From assembly GCA_002328865.1 (NCBI GenBank), contig DCWO01000056.1:1-19575 (forward strand): a stretch of 19,575 nt of DNA, in the 5' to 3' direction. A program made the translations under genes and the position numbers. Under the pieces are notes generated by a model. It had not been told where the DNA came from and ran no database searches. It worked only from the letters and a program-made list of their open reading frames with translations. Shown one piece after another: positions 7,918 to 15,640 of this stretch. The first letter of the stretch is position 1, and every line of letters begins with the position of its first letter. The DNA is from Dehalococcoidia bacterium UBA2160 (GTDB taxonomy: Bacteria; Chloroflexota; Dehalococcoidia; Lucifugimonadales; UBA1123).

Positions 7918-8117
7918 TTGCGGGCCACGGTACAACATCCCATAGCCAATGACAATTGTCGGACGAGAGTGAATTTACGCCCGACTCTGACTCAAAAGCG
8001 CCTGGGTTGAGCGGCGCCCCACGACAAGCGGTGTATCATGGCGCCACAAAGCCGTTGCGAAGCACATTGTCAGGCCAGGCGCCAAGTGGCGTCAGGCGTA
8101 GCCGGAGGTTGAGTCCA

Positions 8118-9266
8118 ATGTTGCATTTCACCCGAGAGGAGTTCGCCTCGCGTCAACGCAACGCGACGGCCGCGATGCGCGCCGCCAACCTTGAAGGTCT
8201 CCTGATATTCCGACAAGAAAGCATGTACTACCTGACCGGCTACGACACCATGGGCTACTCTCAGTTCCAGTGCTTGTTCATGGGAGCGGACGGACGGTTG
8301 GTACTCCTGACACGCTCAGCAGACCAGCGACAGGCGCGCCTGACGTCGACGATCGAGGACATCCGCATCTGGGTGGACCGGGCGGACAGCAATCCGGGTT
8401 TGGACCTTCGCTCGATCCTCGAAGAGCACGGCCTGGGCGGCAGCCATCTTGGCGCCGAACTGGACGCTTACTCACTGACAGGTCAGCGATGGGATATGGT
8501 CAGATCGGCCCTCGACGGCTTCTGCACGCATCAGGACGCATCGGGGCTCGTCAACCGACTCCGCCTTGTGAAAAGCGCGGCCGAGTTGGTCTACGTCCGG
8601 CGAGCCGCCGAACTCGCCGACGACGCGCATGACGAAGCGGCCCGTCTCGCTGTGCCAGGGGCCTCGGAACAAGACGTACTGGCCGCCATGCACGGCGCCA
8701 TATTCCGAGGCGGAGGAGACTATCCGGCCTCCCGCTTCATCATCGGCTCCGGAGAAAGCGCCCTGATGGTCCGGAACTTCACCGGATACGGGACGATAGG
8801 CGACAACGACCAGCTTCAACTTGAGTTCGGCGGCGCCTTCCGCCACTATCACGCCTGCCTCATGCGAACGATGCTGACCGGTCGCCCGGATCCGCAGCAC
8901 GTCAGGATGCATTCGGCCTGTGTCGAGGCCATTCAAGCGTGCCAGGAGGTCACTCGACCGGGCGCGACCTTCGGGGATGTCTTCGACGCTCATGCGAAGG
9001 CCCTGGACGCCGCTGGTTTCGGAGAGCATCGCCTGAACGCATGCGGCTACAGCCTGGGCGCCCTATATCCGCCCACGTGGATGGATTGGCCGATGTTATA
9101 CGCCGGCGCCCCGACCGTGGTCCGACCCAATATGGTGATCTTCATGCATATGATATTGTTGGACAGCCAGCGCGGTCTTGCGATGTCCGTGGGCGAGACC
9201 GTTTTGACCACCGAAACCGGATGTGAGCGCCTATCGCGCTCGAACCTCGACCTGATCGTCAACTAA
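8118..9266 (+). CDS. M24 family creatinase/ectoine-hydrolase-like protein (metal ligands not conserved)
   Basis: This 382-aa protein has the two-domain layout of the M24 'pita-bread' family. The N-terminal creatinase domain (about 5-140) includes LLIFRQESMYYLTGYDT. The C-terminal catalytic domain runs from about 160 to 375. The usual dinuclear-metal ligands are largely absent: the Asp of the first site is Glu236 (LEFGG), the second Asp position is Cys247, the His region reads ACGYSLGALYPP, and the first Glu is His344 (IFMHM). Members such as creatinase and the ectoine hydrolase DoeA also work without the peptidase metals, so hydrolysis of a non-peptide amidino/amide substrate is likelier than a prolidase role. 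GGAGGT lies 8 nt before ATG 8118; the frame is open from 7956 but the first 54 residues are not family-like. It is followed 32 nt later by the alpha/beta hydrolase, a probable operon partner. Confidence 0.82.
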   Translation: MLHFTREEFASRQRNATAAMRAANLEGLLIFRQESMYYLTGYDTMGYSQFQCLFMGADGRLVLLTRSADQRQARLTSTIEDIRIWVDRADSNPGLDLRSILEEHGLGGSHLGAELDAYSLTGQRWDMVRSALDGFCTHQDASGLVNRLRLVKSAAELVYVRRAAELADDAHDEAARLAVPGASEQDVLAAMHGAIFRGGGDYPASRFIIGSGESALMVRNFTGYGTIGDNDQLQLEFGGAFRHYHACLMRTMLTGRPDPQHVRMHSACVEAIQACQEVTRPGATFGDVFDAHAKALDAAGFGEHRLNACGYSLGALYPPTWMDWPMLYAGAPTVVRPNMVIFMHMILLDSQRGLAMSVGETVLTTETGCERLSRSNLDLIVN

Positions 9267-9298
9267 TCCGAGAAAAACATAGCGCGAAGGAGACAGAC

Positions 9299-10077
9299 AT
9301 GCCGTTCGCTGACAACGAGGGGACACGAATCCACTATCACGTCGAAGGGAGCGGGCCGCCGCTGGTGCTCCAACATGGACTCACGAGCAGCCTCGAGAAT
9401 TGGTACGCCTACGGCTATGTGGAGCCGCTGAAGGCCGCCCACCAGCTCATATTGATCGATGCCAGGGGCCACGGCAAAAGCGACAACCTCACGATCCAGC
9501 CGAGTACGATCTGAAGCTGCGCGTGAACGACGTTACGTCGGTGCTCGACCACCTCGGGATCGACAAAGCCCATTACCTCGGCTATTCCATGGGAGGGCGC
9601 ATCGGATTCGGCATCGCTCAGCACGCCCCTGAGCGGGTCAACTCGCTGATGATCGGCGGGATGCACCCCTACGAGACCGGGGGCAACGCGACACCTGAAG
9701 ACCGAGTGACGTTCCTCAGCCAGGGCATGGAAGCCTACGTCGCCAACACCGAGTCGCAGAGCGGCCCAACAGAGCCGCAGCGCAGAGCTCGATTGCTGGC
9801 AAACGATCCACAGGCGTTGATCGCCGCGATCACGGCGCCGCGCGGCACGTCCGGAGACGTGCTGTCGACGATGACAATGCCATGCCTGTTGTACGTCGGT
9901 GAGGCCGACGGCTTCTTCGACGGCGCAAGCGAGGCGGTCAAGCACATCCCCGGCGCCACATTCGCGTCGTTCCCGGGACTCGACCATGGCCAGGTTTCCC
10001 AGGCAAGCGACGTGGTCCTGCCCCATGTCGTCGAGTTCCTGCAGCGCGTCACAGAGCAGGCGCCCGCGGCTGACTGA
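9299..10077 (+). pseudogene. Alpha/beta fold hydrolase, frameshifted
   Basis: Two overlapping frames together encode one alpha/beta hydrolase of about 259 aa. Frame one starts at ATG 9299 (AAGGAG upstream) and gives NEGTRIHYHVEGSGPPLVL, HGLTSSLENW and IDARGHGKSD, then hits TGA near 9512. The natural continuation PHDPAEYDLKLRVNDV lies in another frame from about 9487 to 10077. One base is missing just after 9486. The catalytic triad would be intact if corrected: nucleophile Ser in LGYSMGGR, acid Asp in YVGEADGFF, and His in GLDHGQV. Substrate unknown; esterase, lactonase or C-C hydrolase activity are all possible. It lies 32 nt behind the M24 gene. The break could be an assembly error or a real null allele. 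Confidence 0.8.
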
Positions 10078-10205
10078 GGTGTAGCGAGAACAGTCGACGG
10101 AAGGGGCGCCCAGGGAACCCCAGATTGACACAGCGAGGAGCCGTTGATTCGGACCGTGTCAAAGGGCCGCCGAATCACCACCAGTTATCGCACGGACTTC
10201 TTGCG
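10078..10205. other. Convergent intergenic spacer, nothing recognised
   Basis: This 128-nt gap lies between the 3' ends of the alpha/beta hydrolase and the GrdE-like gene. A terminator for both directions would be expected here, but no convincing GC stem with a T tract is visible. Confidence 0.5.
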
Positions 10206-11471
10206 CTAGTAGATCGCCGCCTTCAGCCTTGTGGCGCCCTGCTGGTTGGATACGCCCGCTATGTTCGACGCCGTCAGTTGCTGGGACACGGCCAGCGATT
10301 CCGCCGCCTTCGTGTTGCCCGCGATGACTCGCTCAACGGGCGGAACGGGCCAACTGGTGTCGGCGCCGCCCTGATACACGACGGCGTCGACCTCCGGGAA
10401 GTTGAACAGCAGCGCCGACTCAACCCGACGGTCTCTGGACATGTCGGACACCATGACCGCCGTTCGGATGCCCAAGCCTTCCAGCAGTCGCGCCGTTTCG
10501 GCCATGTCGGCGTGAGGCACTCCCCCACCGTACTTCGTCAGCACCGCGGCGTCGGCGTTGAGTGCCCATCGGGTCAGGTTGGCCGCGACCTGACAGTTCA
10601 GGTCTCGGTCCGCGTTGTCCGACCCGGCGATGGTGGCGACGGTTCCGACGAAGTTCAGCTCGCCCGCGTGGTGCCGGCGGTAGAGATCGGTGATGACGGG
10701 GCTGTTCTGGTAGAAGTACGTCTCGGCGCCGCCCAACGCCGCCGAGTACGATGGCACGACCCCGCCGTCCAGCCACTCATCCGGATGAAGCAGCATCGGT
10801 ATCATGCCATCGGTGTTGGCGCCGTAGAGGACCTGTTCGTCCACCTCGGGGGTTCGCTGGCGGGAGTAGAGTTGACCCACGTAGGCGGTGCGTGGCAGAC
10901 CCGCTCGGCCCGGCTCGGCAGGGCCCACGGACTCAAAGGTCTCTTCCAGAGCGGGCTTCTGCCCGATGCCGGCCTGCGCCAGATACACCGACGCTCGCAA
11001 ACCCGCGCGTCGAGTCGCGTTTTGCGCCGCGTGCCAGGGCAGCTCCGAGCGCACGTGCGGGATCACGACCAAGTGCTGCAGCGACGAGTATGCCGAGTAT
11101 TCGGCGGCGGGGCCGCTCATCTCGAGAACGCTCCTCGCGGGACCTGCCGGCGGTCCGCCGTCCAGAACCGTCACCGCGGCGCCTTCGAGGACGTGGGTCG
11201 TTCCGATTCCGGCGGTGACCGGGGCGCTCAGTATGCCCGGGAAATCGAAACCCGACTCTTTGGCCCTTGGCTCGATGATGTCGAACACCGGCCCTGCCCT
11301 GCAGTTCTCGCCGGGCCGAACGACGTCGATGTCCACGCTTTCCAGCCGATCGTCTGAGAGGAGCGCCTGGCGCAGCTCGTCGACATCGACGAACAGCGAT
11401 GTTCCTTCCAGGCGCGTCGGGCCATCGAGTTGGATCTCTGTGATTGGGTGACGAGCCAGAGTCAATCGCAT
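10206..11471 (-). CDS. grdE: GrdE-like protein (glycine/sarcosine/betaine reductase component B alpha/beta proprotein family)
   Basis: This 421-aa protein matches GrdE along its length: an N-terminal MRLTLARHPI, VRPGENCRAGPVFDIIEPR (51-69), FPGILSAPVTAGIGTTHVLEGAAV (77-100), EMSGPAAEYSAYS, then IPMLLHPDEWLDGGVV and YQNSPVITDLYRRH. In the glycine/sarcosine/betaine reductases this subunit is cleaved between Asn and Cys to make a pyruvoyl group that binds the substrate amine. Here the expected Asn-Cys (about 241-242) reads PSYS at 240-243, so canonical processing is not expected, though a Ser-based cleavage cannot be excluded. ATG 11471 has AGGTGA 5 nt upstream; a GTG at 11480 is an alternative. 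It is the last gene of the leftward selenoprotein operon, 61 nt behind the thioredoxin-domain gene. The substrate is unknown. Confidence 0.85.
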   Translation of the reverse strand: MRLTLARHPITEIQLDGPTRLEGTSLFVDVDELRQALLSDDRLESVDIDVVRPGENCRAGPVFDIIEPRAKESGFDFPGILSAPVTAGIGTTHVLEGAAVTVLDGGPPAGPARSVLEMSGPAAEYSAYSSLQHLVVIPHVRSELPWHAAQNATRRAGLRASVYLAQAGIGQKPALEETFESVGPAEPGRAGLPRTAYVGQLYSRQRTPEVDEQVLYGANTDGMIPMLLHPDEWLDGGVVPSYSAALGGAETYFYQNSPVITDLYRRHHAGELNFVGTVATIAGSDNADRDLNCQVAANLTRWALNADAAVLTKYGGGVPHADMAETARLLEGLGIRTAVMVSDMSRDRRVESALLFNFPEVDAVVYQGGADTSWPVPPVERVIAGNTKAAESLAVSQQLTASNIAGVSNQQGATRLKAAIY

Positions 11472-11532
11472 TTCGATCACCTATTGCTTCTTGTGCTTCT
11501 TGATGATTTTGGTTCGTGGCGCCGAGCGCCCA

Positions 11533-13341
11533 TTAGGCGTCAGACGGTCGGGCGGCGACCCTCTTGTCGGACGAATCGAACGCGTTCAACAAGTCCGGTT
11601 GAACTTCCTCCGGATTATGAATCGGGCCTATCCGGTCTTGGCCTCGTTTCACGTACAGCGAAGACGGCCCCGTCGACGTGATCAGGTTGAGCGTCAAACG
11701 GAAGCTTGCCAGCCGGGTCAGCGCCGCACGTGCCAGCGACCTGAGCATGGGGTCACCTGCCTGCCCTTCCAGCGTGACTTGCAACGGCTCAGAGGTGTAC
11801 GCGGCAAGTGCCTGACCGTACTCCGACGCATAGACGCCATACGGAGCGAAGTCGTCGGTGAACGCGCTCAGCGCCCACAGCGAAGCCTGCCGATACGCCT
11901 GCTCGTCGATGGCGTCGGCGAGCAGCAAGAAGAACGTCGCGGCCAGTCCGTTTTGCGGCAACAGCGTCAACGGGTATCGCAGGTGCGCCGGGCCTTTGTA
12001 AGTGATGTCGTAGAACCCTCCGGCGGAATTCGCCAGGTTGGCGCGAACGTACTCACCCAGCTTCCGCGCGTGATCCCGATATTCCGGGGCGCCAGTTACA
12101 CGGAACGCGTCCAACAAGGCCATTCCCATGCGGACCTGATCCTGGAGCAGGCCTGAAACGCGAGGTTCGCCAACGTGATAGTGGCACATGGCGCCGTCGG
12201 GAGCGCGGCAGTTCTCCCACAGGAATTCGAGCGCCCTCAGCGCCCGTTCCCGACATTCAGGCATTCCCAGCACCCACGACGCCTCGAGCAGCACCGAAGC
12301 TGTCTGAGCGTTGGCGTCGACGTACACCGTTTCGTCGATGATGGAAAATGTCTTGCTGACGTCGCGCATGCCCAGTTTGGCGCCCAAGGCGGTCGTCGCG
12401 GGCGGCGTCACGATGTCCTCACAGCCGTAGAACGCTCCTGTAGACGAGTCGGACATCGTAGACCTCAGGAACTCGATGACCTCCTCGGCCATCGTCCGAT
12501 ATTCGGTGCGTCCGGTGAGCAGATAGACCTTGAGGAAGTTTTGCAGAAGGCCCGCGTGATCGGCCAGCAGCTTCTCCCGGTGAGGCTCGCTCCAGTCGAC
12601 CTTGGACGAGTAACGGAAGTACCCCGAGCCCTGAGAGTCGTGGGTCTTGCTGGCTCGAACTCGGTCCAGCGTGAGCGCAACATGATCGAGGTACGTCGAA
12701 TCGCCGGTGGACTCGTAGCGATGGATCAGGAAGTCGTTGGCCTCGGGATGCAGGAACTTGTGGTCGGGCCCGTACCCTCCGCTCACGCCGTCGGCCATCC
12801 CCATGAGCACGTCTGATATCTCGGCCACGGCTGAGACGCGAACCCGACTCTGCGGCGCCGCGTCCTGCGCATCCTGAGGTGTATTGTGTTCGTTGTGTGC
12901 CGCCGCCTGTCGGAGCTCGTGTTTCTGATCCTGATACACGCGGTGGATCCTGACCAGCACGTCACCAAACGCGTCGGCGTCCATGTAGTTGACGCTGCCA
13001 AGATGGTCTCCCCATGGCGTGATGAATGCGATGGTGGGCCAGCCGTTCTGGTTGTAGCGAACGTCGACGTCAGGCCTCTGCGCATCCTCGGCCCTGATGG
13101 GAATGAAGTAGGCGTTCAGCAGGGTTGTGATCTCGTCGTCTGAGAACGTGACCTCGTCCATGCGCTGGCAGAAGCCGCACCAGAAAGCCGTCAGGCACAA
13201 CATCACGGGCTTGTCCTGCGCTAGGGCCGTCTGAAAGGCGTCATGTCCCCACTCGTGCCAATTGATGCGGTGCGCTTTGTTGGGGTTCGGGGAGAATCGT
13301 GCCAATGCTCTTTGTCCAGCTCTACCCGATGGGTATCGCAA
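11533..13341 (-). CDS. Thioredoxin-domain DUF255/YyaL (SSP411)-like protein
   Basis: This protein of about 600 aa begins with a thioredoxin-fold domain: INWHEWGHDAF, AFWCGFCQRM with redox pair Cys55/Cys58, and NGWPTIAF with cis-Pro102. It continues into a long helical alpha-toroid region (about 160-560) like that of YyaL/SSP411 proteins and N-acylglucosamine 2-epimerases. The family usually has CHWC; here the motif is CGFC. The true start is uncertain: the frame is open only to TTG 13341, with another TTG at 13305 and no strong Shine-Dalgarno at either. It lies between the GrdB-like and GrdE-like genes with gaps of 78 and 61 nt, so it is probably co-transcribed. Classical glycine reductase operons carry thioredoxin genes that donate electrons. 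A similar role is a reasonable inference but unproven, since the function of the DUF255 family is not well established. Confidence 0.82.
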   Translation of the reverse strand: MRYPSGRAGQRALARFSPNPNKAHRINWHEWGHDAFQTALAQDKPVMLCLTAFWCGFCQRMDEVTFSDDEITTLLNAYFIPIRAEDAQRPDVDVRYNQNGWPTIAFITPWGDHLGSVNYMDADAFGDVLVRIHRVYQDQKHELRQAAAHNEHNTPQDAQDAAPQSRVRVSAVAEISDVLMGMADGVSGGYGPDHKFLHPEANDFLIHRYESTGDSTYLDHVALTLDRVRASKTHDSQGSGYFRYSSKVDWSEPHREKLLADHAGLLQNFLKVYLLTGRTEYRTMAEEVIEFLRSTMSDSSTGAFYGCEDIVTPPATTALGAKLGMRDVSKTFSIIDETVYVDANAQTASVLLEASWVLGMPECRERALRALEFLWENCRAPDGAMCHYHVGEPRVSGLLQDQVRMGMALLDAFRVTGAPEYRDHARKLGEYVRANLANSAGGFYDITYKGPAHLRYPLTLLPQNGLAATFFLLLADAIDEQAYRQASLWALSAFTDDFAPYGVYASEYGQALAAYTSEPLQVTLEGQAGDPMLRSLARAALTRLASFRLTLNLITSTGPSSLYVKRGQDRIGPIHNPEEVQPDLLNAFDSSDKRVAARPSDA

Positions 13342-13419
13342 TCTTCACGAACGCGGCGCCGTATGACGCGACATGGGGTGATGTTTCTGATCTGGATTCC
13401 AGCCAATCGACGATAGCTC

Positions 13420-14703
13420 TTAAGTCTGCTCGTCGGACTCCAGGGTCTCGAGGGCCCGCTCCACCAGCCGCCGTCGCAGGTCTTTCTCCTCCTCGGGAGG
13501 CAGGCTGGCGTCGCCCGCGACGTGGACGATGCCGTGGCCCAGCACGACGCGATTGGAGCCAACCATCTTGGCGATGGGCAGGGCCGAGGTGATCTGCACC
13601 GCCGGGATCCCTGCCTTTTCCAGCTCTGTTGTGATCGCAGCGCCGCTGCGAGTGCTGGTCCCTCAAGTCGAGGTGAGGATCACCGCGTCGACGCCCTCCT
13701 CTTTCACCTTCTCGACCATCTCCTTGCCCATGCGCCGCGTATTCGCCAGCGGGTTCACCAGTCCAGACGTGGAGATGAACTCGTTGTGGAGCTCGCCGAT
13801 GGCGCCCTCGGCCTCCAATTCGCGCAAGGCGTCCAGTGGAACCAATCGGTTTGGGTCCTCTTCGACGAACCTTGGATCGTAACCGCCGTGGTATATCTCG
13901 TAGTCGTCGCCTTTCAGTTCGTTCTTGTCCGCCATGCTGTACGATCCCCAGGTCGTCGCCGCCACCCGTTCGATGTTGTCGGGATTGCCGTTGGGCACCA
14001 GGCCGCCGTCCGTGATGACCATAATCCTGGCTTTGGTGATGTCGGCCACCCCCGCTGGCATAGGCGTGGGCTCGAACGAGGTTGACGTCATCTCAGACTC
14101 GAAAGGCTCGCCTTTCGCCTTGGCCATCAGCATGTCGACCAGACGCTCGGCGGCGGTCTGGTCGGTGAACTCATCTCGTATCAATCCGCGTCGCAGATAG
14201 CCTTCGTCGTCGGGACTTCCGATGTCCTGGCCGTCAACCAGCTTCTGGGCCAGTCTGGCCATCTTGGCCAGAACGTCGCGCATCGCGCCCGCATTGGCGC
14301 CGGAGTCGATGATGTACAGGCCCTCGCGATAAAGGTCAACGCCGGGACTCTCTTCGTCCATCGCGGCAACCGCGGGGATGCCGAGTTCGGCCTGCACGGC
14401 GGTGCACAGCGCGCCCGCCGCCATGCCGTAGCGGCCAGCCTCGAAGCACGGCCCCGCCACGAACAGGTCGGCGTCTGCGTCGCGCACCAGCTTCACCACG
14501 TCCGCAGTGACCCGGTCCTGATGCTCAACCGCGTAGTTGTCGCCGCAAATCAACGTGACGACCACCTGCGACCCGTCGCCCAGCACCTGCTCCAGCAGAC
14601 GCCCGGGGCCCACGGCCCCGTCGCGTGACTCCAGGGCCGAACCGGCCGCTTCTTCTCCGCCGATTCCGCCGAAGAACTGATTCACGTAATGGACGACTCG
14701 CAT
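13420..14703 (-). CDS. grdB: GrdB-like selenoprotein (glycine/sarcosine/betaine reductase component B family), UGA = Sec347
   Basis: This gene is 427 aa when the in-frame UGA at 13665-13663 is read as selenocysteine. The N-terminus MRVVHYVNQFFGGIGGEE, then VVVTLICGDNY, DLFVAGPCFEAGRYG and DGGLVPNGNPDNIE follow GrdB closely. GVDAVILTST directly precedes the UGA exactly as in GrdB. After it come GTSTRSGAA, GIPAVQITSALPIAKMVGSN and a conserved helical tail ending in TAA at 13420. In GrdB the motif is UxxCxxC; here both Cys are Ser (UxxSxxS). AGGAG lies 7 nt before ATG 14703. Standard gene calling would stop at 13663 and lose 80 residues. GrdB-type subunits carry out Sec-dependent reductive cleavage of a C-N bond in an amine bound by GrdE. 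No grdA, grdC, grdD or sel genes are in the window, so the reaction is probably different from glycine reductase. Confidence 0.88.
13635..13651 (-). promoter_or_regulatory. Candidate bacterial SECIS hairpin
   Basis: Downstream of the UGA, after 12 nt, lies CGCAGC-GGC-GCTGCG (13650-13636), a perfect 6-bp stem extended by a T-A pair, with a 3-nt loop. The loop's first base is G and lies 19 nt after the UGA. Known bacterial SECIS elements sit within the coding sequence with a loop about 16-37 nt after the UGA and a G in the first two loop positions, so this fits. SelB would bind here with Sec-tRNA. No comparative folding was possible. Confidence 0.72.
13663..13665 (-). other. Selenocysteine UGA codon of the GrdB-like gene
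   Basis: The UGA is codon 347 of the GrdB-like gene and lies between VILTST and GTSTRSG. The same relative position in clostridial GrdB is Sec (about residue 350). Conserved coding sequence on both sides argues against a simple nonsense mutation. Confidence 0.85.
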
Positions 14704-14740
14704 GGTTGCGCTCCTGGCTGGCTTTGTGGATGTCAGGTCG

Positions 14741-14749
14741 ATTCTACCA
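14741..14749 (-). promoter_or_regulatory. Candidate extended -10 promoter of the selenoprotein operon
   Basis: On the minus strand TGGTAGAAT matches the extended -10 form TGnTATAAT with one mismatch. It lies 37 nt before the GrdB-like ATG, giving a leader of about 30 nt. No good -35 hexamer is seen 17 nt upstream, which extended -10 promoters tolerate. Confidence 0.35.
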
Positions 14750-15057
14750 GAGAATTTTCCATATTGGGCGGTGATGCCGACGTCGTTCTCCTCCACCGCC
14801 TGCGCCTGCACGTCGCCGAGCGAAACCCAAGTCGCAGGTCATCGCCCGAACGACCGGCGCTTGTCTGGCAGGACAACTCGAGCGCTCGGCAGACAAAGTC
14901 TGCGATGAAGGACGCCGAGAGCGTCTCAAGAATCGATCCATGGAGGAGGGCTAGAGCGCCTCAACATGAGCGTATTCACAATCGTCGGGGAGGAGCCAGC
15001 CCGCGATGCAAAACGGCCCCGATTCGCACATAGGCGCCTCCCCACGGTTCTTTGGGC

Positions 15058-15081
15058 GAATTCCGGTCAGGTCCGGAATTC
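15058..15081. repeat. 9-bp perfect inverted repeat in non-coding DNA
   Basis: Arms GAATTCCGG (15058-15066) and CCGGAATTC (15073-15081) flank a 6-nt loop TCAGGT. No T tract follows, so a simple intrinsic terminator is not supported. It could be an operator or an RNA hairpin. Confidence 0.4.
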
Positions 15082-15640
15082 CTGCCGCCAGTAGACCCAT
15101 TTCCGACTCACGGCAAAGAACGGGAACGGATTCGCCTCGGATTTGACCATTGGAAAGGTTCCGCTCGCGAACGCCGATCCAAAGACGGCGGGCCACAATG
15201 GACTGGAGAGCGGGGCGGCTCCACTTTCTCCACGTCACTCCGCCAATTACATGTGTGATACAGCGGCACAGCGGGAACCGTCGCATGTGGCTATTTCAAG
15301 GATAGATAATGCTCCCGCGACCCATCATATACGGCGCATTCCCACAACAGGAGAGTGCGGCCAGTCAGAGTGGGGAAGATATACGCGGGCGGGCGTCGAC
15401 TGGGGTGTAAGCAGTCCCTGGTCGACCGCCGGCGCCTCGGTTTCGTCCAGCAAGCGTACGATTGGGGCCGGTGTTGTCAGCGTTGATGCGAAAGGAGTTG
15501 ATGGCAGCGACTGTTTTGACACCTCGCAGATTCTTGATGCGTTGAACATGTTTGTCGGCAAACCAGCATAGCCAAGAGGTCGTTCCGTGAATGATCTACG
15601 CGACAGGACGAATCGAAACACAAGATTGGGAGCAGGCACA

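Larger units (their letters stand above)
14704..15640. other. Gene-poor spacer upstream of the selenoprotein operon
   Basis: This is about 940 nt with no recognisable gene. Several open frames of 65-140 codons exist on both strands (for example 15143-15571 plus, 14951-15286 and 15325-15639 minus), but their translations show no family motif. No tRNA T-loop was seen, so selC is not here. The stretch holds the operon's candidate promoter and a perfect 9-bp inverted repeat at 15058-15081. Confidence 0.5.

Noticed and set aside
7836..8117. Open-frame extensions of both the Ldh2 gene (to 7955) and the M24 gene (from 7956)
   Set aside because: The extra residues are not family-like, and good ribosome binding sites precede the inner ATG codons at 7835 and 8118.
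8118..9266. Active Xaa-Pro aminopeptidase or methionine aminopeptidase
   Set aside because: Most of the five metal ligands of M24 peptidases are substituted, which fits creatinase or ectoine-hydrolase-like enzymes better.
10125..11357. 410-codon open frame on the plus strand opposite the GrdE-like gene
   Set aside because: It is a shadow of the GrdE-like frame in GC-rich DNA; its translation shows no domain.
13663..13665. UGA in the GrdB-like gene as an ordinary stop or nonsense mutation
   Set aside because: It sits at the known Sec position, conserved GrdB sequence continues in frame to a TAA, and a SECIS-like hairpin lies at the right distance.
14704..14811. Upstream GTG start adding 36 residues to the GrdB-like protein
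   Set aside because: GrdB proteins begin at MRVVHYVNQFF-like sequence, and ATG 14703 has AGGAG 7 nt upstream.
15143..15571. 142-codon open frame in the gene-poor stretch as a hypothetical gene
   Set aside because: No convincing ribosome binding site, Ser/Thr/Gly-rich translation and no family resemblance; left as unannotated spacer.
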